DNA from: Turritopsis dohrnii
Taxonomy: Eukaryota; Cnidaria; Hydrozoa; Anthoathecata; Oceaniidae
DNA length: 64,000 nt
Direction: 5' to 3'
Assembly: GCA_027922465.2 (NCBI GenBank)
Contig: BQMF02000042.1
Coordinates: 496,001-560,000 of the forward strand
The notes beneath the pieces were generated by a model. That model saw nothing but the letters and a program-made list of their open reading frames with translations, did not search any database and was not told the origin of the DNA. Position numbers and translations under genes: made by a program. Shown piece after piece: positions 46,613 through 59,239 of this stretch (the stretch's first letter is position 1; the number at the start of each line of letters is the position of its first letter).

Positions 46613-47229
46613 TTTGATTGTCTTTCGACTTTGACAATTTGTCTAACCAGCAAATAAAGTAAAGAAACTTTAAAAAAGTGTAGAAATCATGTTTTTTACG
46701 CAGTCATTTTAATTTACGCAACATCGACCTCAGTTAGTATCCCTTTTTCCTAATTACTCTTTTTTTTTGAAGTTGTTTAACCCGTTAAGCGATGAATGAT
46801 GAGCAAACGTTACGCTTCAAGCATACATCGATCTTCAAAAGAATGGAACCAAGAATTATAGCCGCATTTATTTCAACGAATTTTGTCAACTGGCAATAAA
46901 GTTTTGTATCAAAATAGAACCCCATTTTGTTAGCTGCTTTCTCAAGACGTAGTTTTGTTTAGAAACATCAAAAGTACACGAAGAGAAAATCAAAAAACTA
47001 ACTCATTATCTCCATCACGATCAATTAAGATCTTTAAATGATAAGATTAATTTGCAAAAAACAAAAACAATTAGTTTTAATCGCTGTCACTTTAAGAAAG
47101 CCACTGTTTCGTACGTTTGAATAAATTTTACATCAGCAATTGCCTTAACTAAGAATCCCAGATGTCATATAAACCACAAATAGATTTCATGCCTTCTTTA
47201 AAACAAAAACAAGACACGGCTTCACAATG

Positions 47230-47335
47230 ATATATATATAATTTCACTAGATGTCTAACTCCCGTAAAAACGCTATCAAAAGAGTGAGGCCGAAAAAAAA
47301 ATTGGCAGCCATTATAAATAGTGGCAAAAAATGTA
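47230..47335 (-). repeat. Dispersed repeat, inverted match to 48865-48965
   Basis: The reverse complement shares TTGCCACTATTTATAATGGC, then TTTTTT.GGCCTCACT and ATATATATCATTG blocks with 48865-48965 on the plus strand. No coding role is supported. Confidence 0.6.
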
Positions 47336-48519
47336 AACAGTGTGCAGTGTAATGGGCGAAAAAGTGAAAGAATTAGCAATAACATGAGTTATGATCTTGT
47401 ATGTTTATTTATTTTGATGAAAAAATAGTTATTGAACTTAATACAAACTACGATTATAAAAACAAAAGGCAATAAGTTCGAAAATTATGCAGCTTTAGAC
47501 TACGTTTGGAAATATAACGAACACAGTATCTTTTTTTATATTTGGCTGTTTCAATGTCTTTTGTAGGTTCGTTCTAGAAGAAACTGATGTGTATATAAAT
47601 GTTTTTGGCTAACTTCAGCATATGGCATCATGTCTGGCATAAAAACAAGCTCTCATATTCAAAATCAAAATTGCATTTTAAATGCAATTTTATTGATGAC
47701 AAATCTGATCCTTTTTGTCAAAATGTGCCCCTGTCTGTTCCATCACATGTGATGCTGTGACCTATCAGATTACTGATTACTGAATACTAATTTATAAACC
47801 TCTTGCAAGTGAATATAAAGTTGTGATGCTGGTTTACAAAACCAAAATTTACAAAACCCTTGACTTGGATGCGTGTTTCCTGTGGTTCACTATGACAATG
47901 TTGTGATTAGCTAAACATACATAATTAAATCTGACGATCTATGTTAGCAATATTGATACTTTAGTTCCCAGTATCGATTTGCAGAATCAAAAGATATGGA
48001 AACAACAAATCAAGATTGGTCATAATTTCCAATGGGGAAAGTAGTAGATGGGAATTCACATTTTGTCAATATAGTTGTTTGTTTGAGAACTATGTTAAGA
48101 AGATTGAAACAATTCCCAACGAGAAGCTGCTGTGTTGAAACATTAACATAAATGCATGTGATGAAATTTTCCATGTGTCCATCTGAGAAGAGCCATATGT
48201 TTCCTGATAGAATATTTTATGCATGGTTTGTTTTGATTTGGAAATTTTGCAACTACCAATTTGTTTATTTATTTTGAGTTTTGTATCATTTTACTCAGCT
48301 TCTATCTTGGTTTATTTATGTAGCATTTATCCAGTTTATCTTTGTCTAGTCATGGTTTTCTCGTCCTATGCTAATCTTGTTTTTCTACCCATGCCCACAG
48401 TTTGGTTTATATTTTATGATTGATTGATATATACATATTATTTAGGTTTTTTTTCTATGTCTTGTTTACAAGTGTTGAAATATATTTGTTCGAAAGCAGT
48501 AAATCTGCAGTTCTTTTTG

Positions 48520-48780
48520 TGGGAAGTTTCCTGGGGCCTTTTGGTGGTGTTTAATGGATGTGGTATCGGGAATTTGAAGATAGACGGAATGGCATTAGAT
48601 TTCCAATATGGTTTTGAATTACCAAAACTGAAGAGTATATAATCTCTTGGGAGAAAGTGTTTACTGCACATACAGGAATGTTTTGTTGGTGAATCTTTCT
48701 CTTAAATAAAGCTCATTTATCCATTTGGCACATAATTTTCGATCGGAAACGCATAAAATGGATACTACAACCGTTCTGAA
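48520..48780 (-). pseudogene. THAP-domain fragment, frameshifted
   Basis: The minus strand reads AKWINELYLRERFTNKTFLY, then after a one-base shift CSKHFLPRDY, and further on NAIPSIFKFP. These match the second half of a THAP zinc-binding domain: Lys-Trp, the C..H pair in CSKHF, and the AVP box. The N-terminal C..C pair was not found upstream. It is probably a remnant of a THAP-type (P-element-like) transposase or of a THAP gene. A host exon is less likely because of the shift. Confidence 0.6.
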
Positions 48781-49044
48781 ATTGATTTGTGCATCTACTG
48801 GAACATAAGACTTAAAAACATGGTTTTATTTTTCTATTTGTGTTTAAACAAATTCACTTTCGTTTTCACTCTTGCCACTATTTATAATGGCTGCCAATAT
48901 TTTTTTTGGCCTCACTACGGGAATTGTAGTCGGACATCTAGCGCTTCGCTTATATATATCATTGCGGCTTCAGGATGTCTCAGAAAGACTATCTATTTCT
49001 CAACAATTACCTGTCAAAATATTGCTAAATTTACATTACAATAA

Positions 49045-51534
49045 AGCACTTTTTCAGTACTTTCTGTTGATATAAACTTTTCAAGAAAATAATTATTCTT
49101 CGGAAAGTTATTGACGAAAAACTCACAAAAAAATGTCATTAAAGAACTGTTAATCGATTTTTTAAAGAAATTAATGATGCAAAACTGTGGGTGATGCCTT
49201 CCTTGGGCATCTGGAAGCACTGAATTTTCAATCTTTCAATATCCTCATAGCGACTCTCCTCAGAAAAGTATTTGTTGGGTGAATAGTCGAATCCGTGCCA
49301 GTATGATGTGATCAAATGGCAACAATGAGAAGTACTGACACAGGCATAAGTGAAGAGGTATTTTTCCTTTCCATATCATCATTTCTGGTGAGCGATGGGC
49401 AATAATATTAAAATTCTAAAGCTACTTCCAAAACACTATTATTTCTAAGTTATATTTTTAAAATAAATTAAAAGCCAAACCATGATTGATGCATCTTCTA
49501 GCGGTCATATCGAGATCATCGATTAACAAAATAAGTGAAGCTACTGGCCATAAGGAGACACAAAGTAAAAATTAATCGACGATACGATACGATACGATAC
49601 GATACGACGATACAAAAAGTAAGTGAGGAAATAACAACAACAAAAATGACAAGACTAAAGTGAAGAGCCTTCTAATGATTCCATATAATAAGGAATTTGT
49701 TTATTAAAATATTGAATGATTAGTTAGGTTTGTAAACATACGTGCGTCCTTTGCTTGATAATGCATTACAACAAACGCAGAATATCGTTGATAAAGTTCA
49801 ATTTTGCGTAACACACAATGCACCTTCACAGATAATTAAATGCTTTCTTTCAAGATTATTAGGATGATTACATTTCCTGCCCACTCGATTTTGGTATGCA
49901 TCTTATTTAGCTTGTACAGTGTGTTTCAAAACTTTGGCTTCAAAAATTTTCATGGCATTTTTGAAGAAAATATCTTAATTATTATAAATTTTATATCGAT
50001 AGAATCCTTATTTTTTGGTCTTTCTCAACATATGCATATGCAATATATCCCTCATATTTCGATTAAAGTCGGATCAATATTATAACACAAAACACAAAAT
50101 CCAAGCTACCTAGCTAGCAAGGGAAATCAGCAGTATATAATCACTGGATTACTTATAATATACGGCCATGATATTAAGAATTCCTTTTGCTTCTCCGGTA
50201 AAAATAACTTCAGATGTAATTGATCTGTGTTTTCAAAAACACAAACTCCTCTATCGGAAAATTTACGTTTCAGTTTACAATTCTGGATTCAGCCATGATC
50301 AACAAATCGCCCCTATTCCAGCCTTAAAAGTAAAGCTTATGTTTTTAATGCTATCCAGCCTACAACTAGGGACACAAATTTATGGATGGACAAAAAATGC
50401 TGATGAAAGATCAGCTGCTTTCTTGCTGACCAATAAATTACAAAATATTCATGTAGATATTTATGTTGTTTTAAAAAAGAAATTCGACAACCGTCAACCA
50501 ATCCTTGCTCAAATACACATAAATCTTGAATAAAGCTCATTAACATGGTAATACCAGCAAATCCTCTTGTAAATTCAGGCAAAATGAAAAATTAAATTAT
50601 TGGTAGACACTTCACTGGTAAACAGTTCTAAGTAACTTTAACAATTCTGACCGTTCAAAAAATGTAAAAAGTAGTTCTGACCTTCTCGTAGTTGCTCAGA
50701 GAAGGGTTTTTTCGATGTCACAAAGCCAATAGCGGGTATTTAACAACTAGCAGAGGTTTATTCACAATGGCTCTGACTAAAAAATTATGATTTATAAATG
50801 CATGAAGTATCCACAAACTTTTGATAAGTGGAACGCATCACAAGTCAAAATATTAGGGTTGGGATATGGAAAAGCTAAATTCCAAAAATATAATACGTTA
50901 TGCTATTTTGATCGATACAGTGGGTTTATTGAAAAAACAAACTGGACTAGTTTTTCAGCTTTGAAATAGGTGCTCTTACAAAAAAAAAAAAATAACATCT
51001 CTAGGTTCTTCTGAACAAAAGCTATTCTCCTTCAAAGACAGGATGTAACATACGTTATGTAATTTTCGAACGTTTTGATTTGCACGCTTTCTATTGCAAA
51101 TTCGAACGTTTTTATTTGATTTTTTGACTTCACATTGTTCAATGTTCGTGTATGATCAGTTTTTGCGAAGTGTTTGGAGAAGTGACGAGGATAAAAGAAA
51201 ACAAAAAGTAAGTAATCATGATTATAGTAACATCCGTTATATTGTAATTGAAGGCACTTTCTTATGCAGGGCCGACGACTCGTACTTGAAAGTGAGGAGG
51301 CCCAATTTTCCTAATAGTATTGAAAATTGTAGCTATTGATCATTTAAATTAAGAGATCAAATCTACAGTGAGAGTCTCAGCCTCAAGAAATTTTAAGCTA
51401 TTTTCAATGTCGTGTTGATATTGAGATATTCACTGTAAAAATATTTCACCGCCGAAAAATTGTAACATCATTCAGTGGACTCTCACTACAATCCCCTGGA
51501 TTGATGTTAAATTTCTAATCACATGATTTAAAAA
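49045..51534. other. No gene recognised; (GATAC)n at 49577-49611
   Basis: A short GATAC microsatellite is present. The 121-codon plus-strand frame at 50168-50533 has no recognisable motif, domain or splice context. Confidence 0.5.
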
Positions 51535-51687
51535 AATAAGTTCGTCGCTTTTTATGAAGAAGGAAAATTATTTGAAATTCATGAAAGGCGACGAACTTAT
51601 AAAAATATGTTCTTTGTCGAATAAGGGATGAAGTTATTCTGTTCCCACTGAACGAATAAGTTCTAAGAAATAAGCGACGAACGTATT
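51535..51687. repeat. Inverted-repeat element, AATAAGTTCGTCGC ends
   Basis: AATAAGTTCGTCGC at 51535 pairs with GCGACGAACGTATT ending at 51687 with one mismatch. An extra inverted copy of the arm (GGCGACGAACTTAT) sits near 51590-51602. Confidence 0.65.
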
Positions 51688-52118
51688 TCGCTTCAGAGGG
51701 AACTAAGCTTAATGACACATTCTCCATACGCAGCCACTGAAGACAAAGCAAATAAACACCGGTGTTTGATGAATAAATTATGCAGATTATTTAAATGTAA
51801 TGCACATATTTATGGCCCTGATTAAATATCAGGTTTCCTACCTTTTTCTGAACTGATTTGAAATTATAGTGAAATTATACTACCTTATTATACTACTACT
51901 TATTTCTTGTGGTGCAATTTGATTTTTTAAAAAACTTCGAGGATCGAATTAATTTTTAAAAGCATTTTCAATAGTTTTTGGAATGATCGATATTTTGAAA
52001 ACTGTGTACCTGCCAAATATCGCACTTTTTTAGAATGATTCTTAAGCAGTTTCATTTATTGAAATTTTGGGCTTTTAAGCGTTTAAGAAAATGGGATAGC
52101 AGTGTGGATCAAACACTT

Positions 52119-52555
52119 TAGTCCGGGGGCCAGGGGCGTCAACTTTACTGGTCAGGGGGGCAAATTCTAGCATAAGTCATAGTGTTGGTGTACTATTGGG
52201 GCTTCAGAAAAAAGGTGTTTGCTTATCCAAATTTTCTTGCACACATGTATTTTACAGACCAGAACGGATACAGACCGAGAAAATTAGGAGACAAAGTAGG
52301 AAATCTTAAAATGCAGATAGAATTGGACCTAGTACACCTGAGTTGCTCAAATTTGGTGAAAAGCTCATCAATGAAATGTACAAAATGTTTCAATTTTTTA
52401 TTAGCCACTGACTTGAAATTTTCTGCTGATGTCAGCAAACATTTCCGAAATTTTCACTTTTTTTCGTTATTTTTTCCAAACAATTGCTATAAATACCTAT
52501 TATGAAACACCCTTTGTGATGAAATTTGGTTTGAATAATGTCCTTCGTTTCAGGA
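52119..52555 (+). repeat. Left inverted repeat of the PIN/CXC element
   Basis: About 437 bp matching the right repeat in inverted orientation with few differences. It preserves the uninterrupted form of the site where a MITE sits in the right repeat. Open frames across it are by-products. Confidence 0.9.
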
Positions 52556-52968
52556 TAAAAGTTTTTAGGAAAAGTAATGTAATTGTGTTTTACTGACCGA
52601 AAAGTAAAAACAGAAAAAAACAAACACACACAAGTCTCAATTTCGAATGTCAATATGCTTATACAAGAGAATTGATTTTAAGATACTGTTAATTCTTATA
52701 AACTGCTAAAATGAAATAAAGCACAAGAATACAACAATACTTAGCAAGTCATGATTTAAAATATGCTGATGTCCTCAAAAATTTTGAAATTATTGGTTTT
52801 TGTTCCATTATTATTTCAAATAACTCTTACGAATGACTATTTAGAGACATCTTTAGTCGTGAAATTTGTTTGAATAATTTTTTTGTTTCCCAAACCACTG
52901 AATTTCTAACGAACTACAAATACAAACTAGCAATAAGAACAAATAAGCAATAAAAGATCAGATAAAAA

Positions 52969-55900
52969 TCAGTCGTTGTCGCTGTCATGAGAATCACCAC
53001 ATTCTTCAACATCAGATTCCTCAAAGTCACTTTCCTCTTCTTCGTCGTTGTCGTTATTGCAACTCTGGCATTTACAAAGTTCTGTGCATTTCAGGTTAGC
53101 CTTTCGACAGTTGCATACATTACTTTCGCATTTCGATTTTTTGCAAGAACATGACATGAACTGAAGGATAGCATCAGGTGCTGCAGGTTGACTCGTTGCG
53201 GGTCAGGAAACTTCTTTTTACTAGTGAACAGCTGATATCTAGCTTCATTGACATCTTCACATTCTTTGATGCCATACAAGGTACATGTATAATGCTCCAA
53301 GACTTCAAGTGTTGCATCGCTCACCTCAATCGTCGATCCAAGAAGACGCATTGCATCCATCCATTTCTCCTCTTCATACAGTATTTTTAATGATTTGATC
53401 TTTCCAATGCCAGTCAGACTGCTAGTAGTGTCGCAACCAGAAAATGCATGAAAACCTGGTAAAGCGTCGAGTTGATCAGGTTCCATTGTATTTGAAGTGA
53501 TGTCATACAGAGCCATCTTCGATGCTGTACCAATTTCTAGGAAGATCCTTGCTTCAATTTTTGATGCGAAATAGAGCGAGAGCACTGCAAAATCTGTATC
53601 TACTGTGATAATTCGTACTGAAGAAAATCCCAAAGTAGCAGCAAACTGTGCGCACAAAAACATTTTGGTATCTGCTTCTTCTTGTGACGACTGTAAATCT
53701 TCTACAATTTCCTTCTTTAAATTCATTCTATTCACTCTTATGCAGTAAGCTTTATCTTCGCAAGTGACATAAAGCTAGCCCTGGGAACGAGGTTGATAAA
53801 GCTCTCGATTAATAAGTTTAGTGATATTACTTTCATTCTGTGACCAATCGTCAAGGAGAAATCTCACAAGCTCTCTGTTGCAAATACTTACCCCAGGATT
53901 TGGGTCGTTACTGGTTTCGGTGTAGAATTTTTATTCTCAGTGACCCTATCGCTGATCGACGTTTCCTTTCGAGGGATTTGATAGAAGAGGGTAAGTAAAG
54001 ATCAGTTATGAAAAAAGATATTCTGCAAGATGTGGTCAGAATTTTTCCAAGAAGATAGTCAGCAATATCACCAAACGTTGATAGCGTGGATGGAAGTTTT
54101 TGAAAAAGTACCATTCCATCAAATATAGGTGGTGTATTTTCGGGACAATGGTCAGCTATTGGAATCGACTCGGATAAGGCTGTAAAAAGTTTTGATTTAA
54201 TTGTTTTCGACAATGATTCGTCGGCATTCCCCAAAGAAAGTGGTATCGAAGCTAATTCAAATTTGAGGGCATCTCTCATGCTTATGTTGCGATCTTTAGA
54301 AATCAACATCAGCCTTGCAAAGGTTTCTCTGTCTGATCTCAATGCCATCATCAATCCCTTTGTCTGGGAAATGGGTTTCTTCAACTTGCTACTGAAAGTT
54401 AGGAGTTTGTTCTTCTTTATTGGATCGTTGAACTTTTCCTCAGTCGTGTAGATTCTCTTTTCCATGAAAGATTGTACAGAACTTTTTCCAACTTCTTCAG
54501 CACGTTCCAAATCATTTGTCACTTTTTCGTTTGGTACAATACCGGAATGGATTGCTACAAGTTGTTCACTTGCTCGAAATGGGTTTGACCAATTGGAGAT
54601 AAGTTCGTAACAATCTTTAACCATGCTTTCATCTTGTATTTTTCTTGTCTTTCCAAGATCTTTCCTGTCTTTTGACGATTGATCCACATTGATTCTTTGC
54701 TTGAAGTCGGTGTTCATCTCTGCCACTACATGACTGGAAAAGACCCACCTTTGAATAGACCCAACTGAAGTGCTAATGCCACCTCCAATGATGCCACCCG
54801 GACCCTTTTGCTCTTTGTTGATGGGTTGTTCTATTACCTGGTCGGGTGGCAACATATTGAAACATCTTTCTGTTCTTTTCACGCAAAAATTACCAATTTG
54901 AAATTCATTGTATATGTCAGGCATTGTTTCTGGAAGTTCTTTGAGTCTAGCCCAACAATACGTGAAATGACGAGCATAATTAACTCTGTTGTTATGCATG
55001 GATCCACGGTAGCATTCTTTCCATACTACTCAGATGTAGTTCCCAATCACCGATTCTGGTAGATTTGATAGAGTCCAGTGCGATTTCAATCATTTCCAAA
55101 AAGCTCTGCCAAAACAAAGCTTGAAGGCCTAATGTTTTGCTTTTAATCATGTTTTCAAACTGATCGTAGTAATTTTGTAGCACACTGGAGCAATCCATAA
55201 CCTGAAGAAGAGAAATAAACAAGAATGCTTAAACGTACTACAAACAAATTTTATGGAAACAATAACTTCTCTTATTATAGGGAATAAAGTTTAATAACAT
55301 GCTTCAAGCATATTAGCCTGTGTTCTTTTTTCTACCAACTTCATTAATTCTTTTGACTCCAAAAACTCTGCTACGATATTGTGGTTTCCATTTTCTTGCA
55401 TCCAATTCTCGAATGACTCTATTTTCAGGCGGAACATAGCTTCGTAAATTGTTTTAAGCACTCTTAAGCCACGATTGTAGTGCTTTCCTCCCAGGACAGC
55501 GTTCACACTGCCAGGGCCAGTCAGGTTAGCCTCGATTATCATTTCTTTTAGACCAGATGCACCAAATCTTTTACCTACAACAGCCATGAAAATACAACAA
55601 GCGTGGAATGGTCCCATACGAAGATTGATAAAATCCTGAAGATGACCGTTGTTTGGAGCTGCTAAAACTTCTAAGGCTTTCGAATAAATTGCATGGTCTA
55701 GTACAAGATCAGCGTGTTGCAAGCCAATTGCCTCAGCTTTAGCTTTAACCTGCTTCAAAATTTCTTGAACAGTATCAAATTTAGTGGGTGACTGGTTAAT
55801 TGCTGGAAGATAATGCACTTTGTGTACTTGCTTTTCCTCTTTGTTTGTGACCTCACTGAAAAACCCAGTCCAACTCGGAATCTGTTGTTCTTTTCCTTCA

Positions 55901-58425
55901 TCTGCAGCCTTCATACGTGCCACTACCCAGATAAAATTTGAGAGCTTTGATAACATATTTCCAATTAGGTTGCTATTGGTGTCAATGGTTTTTACAGAAG
56001 GTGGATGAGATCTTTCTTTTGGTTTGTAGTATGGCGCGATAACCTCATTGAAGCATGGTTTGAACGATCGTCGACGTTGAGTGGTAACAGCTACAGGAGT
56101 GGGAGATTGAAAATGACTGACTGTAATTTCTACTTTCTTTTGAATTAGGATTCCATTTGTACAGTGCATCGACGCGCCACTTAGTGACTCGGGGTTATGG
56201 TCACAATTATCATAGACAAATGTGACGAATGTTGAGGGCTGGAAATTATTTGGAATGTAACTCATGAGACAGGCGTTTTGACTTTGTTGCTCTGCCAAAA
56301 ATGTTTCAAAGCGATTAACTTCATAGTAAGAAACTGAATGGCCTAATTTGTTTAAGCATTCAATCATTAACTTGGACCCTGTCTTCCGTTTGCAAAAGAC
56401 ACCTAACTGCAATTGCTTTACAGTTTTTAGTGCACCATTAGTTGTCGTGTACAGAATATCTTGTCCAATAGATTTGATTAGCCTTTGACATCGTTTACTT
56501 TTACCCTTGTCCGTAAACAGGGCTTCCAGGAAGTTTTTCAGAAGCTCAGGTATTACAACACTTTCACTCTTGACTTCGCTTGGCTCTGGAGGCCAACTAC
56601 TAAACGATCCTTTGAGAGTTTTAATTTTTTCTTTAATGAGCATGGCTGCTTTTTTAACTCGCTCCTTGTCATTGTTTAATCTGTTATTGACAAGCTCCTG
56701 AGAACCGTTTAATATTATTGGATTTCTGCGAAAGCAAGAAATACATTAAAACCGGCTCTGTTCTTTTTCTTCTTCTTACTGTCCAAACCTAGCGGTTTTT
56801 TGAAATCTCGTGCGAATGTTTACACGAAGCCAAAGTCACGCATTTCAGTCGAAGAAACTCATAACAAGGAACCAACCAAAAGGATCCCAAAGCAGCTTTA
56901 ATCAGTATAATTAAAGAAGATGCACATTTCCAAAACTGAAGATGAAGAATAAAATCTGTAGCAGTAATTTATTATTATCTTATATTATATTTTCTGTTGA
57001 TGTAGCCGACGTTTTCAAAAAGGTAACCTTTTTACCGAATCTCGTAATTATTCGTGACTTCAGTAATTGCACTTTAGTACCTTTCAGTGTCATACCTCTT
57101 TCCTCTTGAATATTTTTGTATGTGTTGGAGAGACTAGTCATGCGAATAATCTCTCCCTCTTTTATGACAGCATCTTCAATGTAGTTGGCAAGAATTTCAA
57201 AGCATTCGTTTCTATTATCGTGGCGCCGTAGTATAGTGGTTATCACTCTCGTATTTCATGCGGGAGACCGGGGTTCAATTCCCCTTGGCGGCGATTCACC
57301 ATGCGCGAGTGAATGAACCATAGCGCCGGGTTGACCCATGCCATGTGAGGGAAATTGGGTAGATGATACATCGGGTGTTGCAGGAGGTAATCCAGAAGAG
57401 CACAGGCCCTTGATTGGGTTTGTGTCACTCATGAGAGTGTCAAATACTTCGGAGCCTCCAACCTAAGCCGTGGCCCCTCCTGGAAAGCAGATGCAATAGC
57501 AACTGAGCGAGGCTAGCCACGTAAAACAATACCAAATAAATAAATAAATAAATAAATAAATAGATAATCTGCTTCATTAGAATTGTTCTCTTTGTTAAGT
57601 TTGCGATGGCCGCCACGATAACATGAACGATGGAATTGGAATTCCTTAGAAATTACATCTGTTGTCTGGAGGCCGGAAATTTGAGCTTGCTGGTAATCAT
57701 TTCCGTTTCGACATATGTCAATGATCATTTCTGCGCTTGATGTTGTTACAACTTTAACAAGAGTTTCATAGCCACTTCCATTTGGGTTAGTTTTTCTTTT
57801 TAAACAAATGATACAAGTTTGCGGAGCAAGAATCAAACCTAATATGATATTATGTAATAAACTATATTAAAATAAATGACCATCATAATGAAATGTAGGA
57901 AATGCATCTAGCAAAACTAATACTGTACCTCTCGAGTTTCTTTATTTCTACAACTATGTCTTGCAGAATAAGAGGAAGCACTCGTTGACTCATCACTATT
58001 ACTATTCAAGTCGATAGCTGGAAGTGATTTTATATTTGTGTAAGATTGATAACATTTTCTATGATAGCGACAAGTAGAGGAATCAGGCACTGTATCCTTA
58101 TCATACTTTTCTACAAACTTGTCTTCTTTCTTCAGGGATGTTATATAGACTTTCTAGAATAACATAAAAGACTTTGATAAATTAATCTATACGTTTCTGC
58201 AATGTCAACTTTACTACAACTTTACTATTTTGTCTGCATTATTTTTTTCTAACCTGCCAAGAGACTTGTGTAAAAGGTGAAACTGGTTCTGTAGAATTCC
58301 TGATGTGTATGATGCAATTTCTGGTAGAGGATTTCTCTGATTTCTTTCTTTTCTTTTTCTTGGGAGAGTCATACCAAACTTCTTCCCCATTCATACCAAC
58401 GTCTAATTCTATCTACACAACAAAA
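52969..58425 (-). pseudogene. Multi-exon gene with Cys/His-rich N-terminus, PIN/FEN-like acidic core and CXC domain
   Basis: Exons in order: about 58425-58254 (CIIHIRN, ending SWQ); 58153-57929, 75 codons with YHRKCYQSY; about 57838-57565 with CIICLKRK and FHRSCYRG, cut by a SINE and resuming at about 57220 to 56980; 56736 (CAG acceptor) to 55291 with VYDNCDHNPESL and GGKHYNRGLR; then about 55222 to 53160. Within the last part, MLPWIHA is followed by a one-base shift near 55005, a stop follows HRNQ near 53906, and another TAG lies near 53775. EEADTKM, VDTDFAVL and GFHAFSGCDTTSS then give spaced acidic residues as in PIN/FEN-type nucleases. After another shift near 53140 comes a CXC (tesmin/TSO1-like) domain, CSCKKSKCESNVCNC, and an acidic tail ending at 52969. 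Related uncharacterised proteins are, from memory, common in cnidarians and other animals. The nuclease role is inferred from motif spacing only. Confidence 0.8.
57222..57564 (+). mobile_element. tRNA-derived SINE, inserted in the PIN/CXC gene
   Basis: The first 72 nt form a tRNA-like cloverleaf sequence: box A around TAGTATAGTGG, box B GGTTCAATTCC, and an anticodon arm CTCGT-ATTTCAT-GCGGG with TTC (Glu-like). A roughly 220-nt unrelated body and an (AAAT)n tail (57532-57564) follow. It splits the third exon of the minus-strand gene. I found no clean target duplication. Confidence 0.9.
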
Positions 58426-58557
58426 CTTGTTATTAAAAATCAAGCCCACAACTTTATATAAACGTGTCTGAAGATAATAAAAAAATAAAATAAAACCCGG
58501 TTTAGTTTATTACAATTAATTAGCAATGCAATAGTTTCAATGAAATTTTCAAAAACA

Positions 58558-59239
58558 TCCTGAAACGAAAGACTGCTAGTAAACATTATTCAAACCAAAT
58601 TTCACCACAAAGGGTGTTTCAAAATAGGGATTTATAGCAATTGATTGAAAAAAATAACGAAAAAAGTGAAAATTTCGGAGATTTTTGCTGACATCAGCAG
58701 AAAATTTCAAGTCATTGGCTAATAAAAAATTGAAACATGTTTTAAACTTTATTGATGAGCTTTTCACCAAATTTGAGCAACTCAGGTGCACTAGGTCCAA
58801 TTCTATCTGCATTTTAAGATTTCCTACTTTGTCTCCTAATTTTCTCGGTCCGTATCCATTCTGGTCTGTAAAATACATGTGTGCAAGAAAATTTGGACAA
58901 GCAAACACCTTTTTTCTGAAGCCCCAATACACCTTTCCCGTAATTGATTGCGCAATACTTTTTACCATACTCCGCCTCGTTTTCGCAAAGGTTGATATGG
59001 TAACAGAATGGCACGGGACTCATTTCAGTAATGAGCAATTAGTGTAATGATTGTGATAGTGTTAATGATTGAGCACGGGAGATTCGGTTGTCATGGTATA
59101 GCATATTGAAAACGAGGTAGAGCATGATAAAAATATTGCGCAATCAATTACAGGAAAGGTGTATAGTATACCAACACTATGACATATGCTAGAATTTGCC
59201 CCCCTGACCAGTAAAGTTGACCCCCCTGGCCCCCGGACT
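58558..59239 (-). repeat. Right inverted repeat of the PIN/CXC element
   Basis: Reverse complement of the left repeat apart from a nested insertion (58930-59161) and a 12-nt indel near its inner end. Confidence 0.9.
58928..59163. mobile_element. Nested 232-bp MITE with TA duplication
   Basis: CACCTTTCCCGTAATTGATT at 58930 pairs with its inverse ending GGAAAGGTG at 59161, and the arms extend to about 55 bp with mismatches. TA flanks both sides. The matching position in the left repeat (near 52196) has no insert, which fixes the boundaries. TA duplication fits Tc1/mariner-type mobilisation. Confidence 0.92.

Larger units (their letters stand above)
52119..59239 (-). mobile_element. 7.1-kb TIR element carrying a decayed PIN-like/CXC gene
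   Basis: Long inverted repeats (52119-52555 and 58558-59239, the latter enlarged by a nested 232-bp MITE) bound a single minus-strand multi-exon gene. Both ends start TAGTCCGGGGGCCAGGGG. CTT occurs just outside each end (52116-52118 and 59240-59242), a possible 3-bp target duplication. The gene lies wholly between the repeats and starts just inside the right one, as expected for an autonomous DNA transposon. I cannot match the encoded protein to a transposase superfamily. This copy is dead. Confidence 0.75.

Noticed and set aside
50168..50533. A 121-codon plus-strand frame
   Set aside because: No recognisable domain, no splice sites matching an exon, AT-rich codons, and an equally long frame on the other strand.
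52182..52505. A 107-codon frame, with a similar 130-codon frame at 58576-58968
   Set aside because: Both are readings of the two inverted terminal repeats; the similarity is explained by the repeats and there is no conserved start or domain.
57222..57294. A functional tRNA-Glu gene
   Set aside because: The cloverleaf is followed directly by a SINE body and an AAAT tail, and it interrupts an exon, so it is the head of a SINE.
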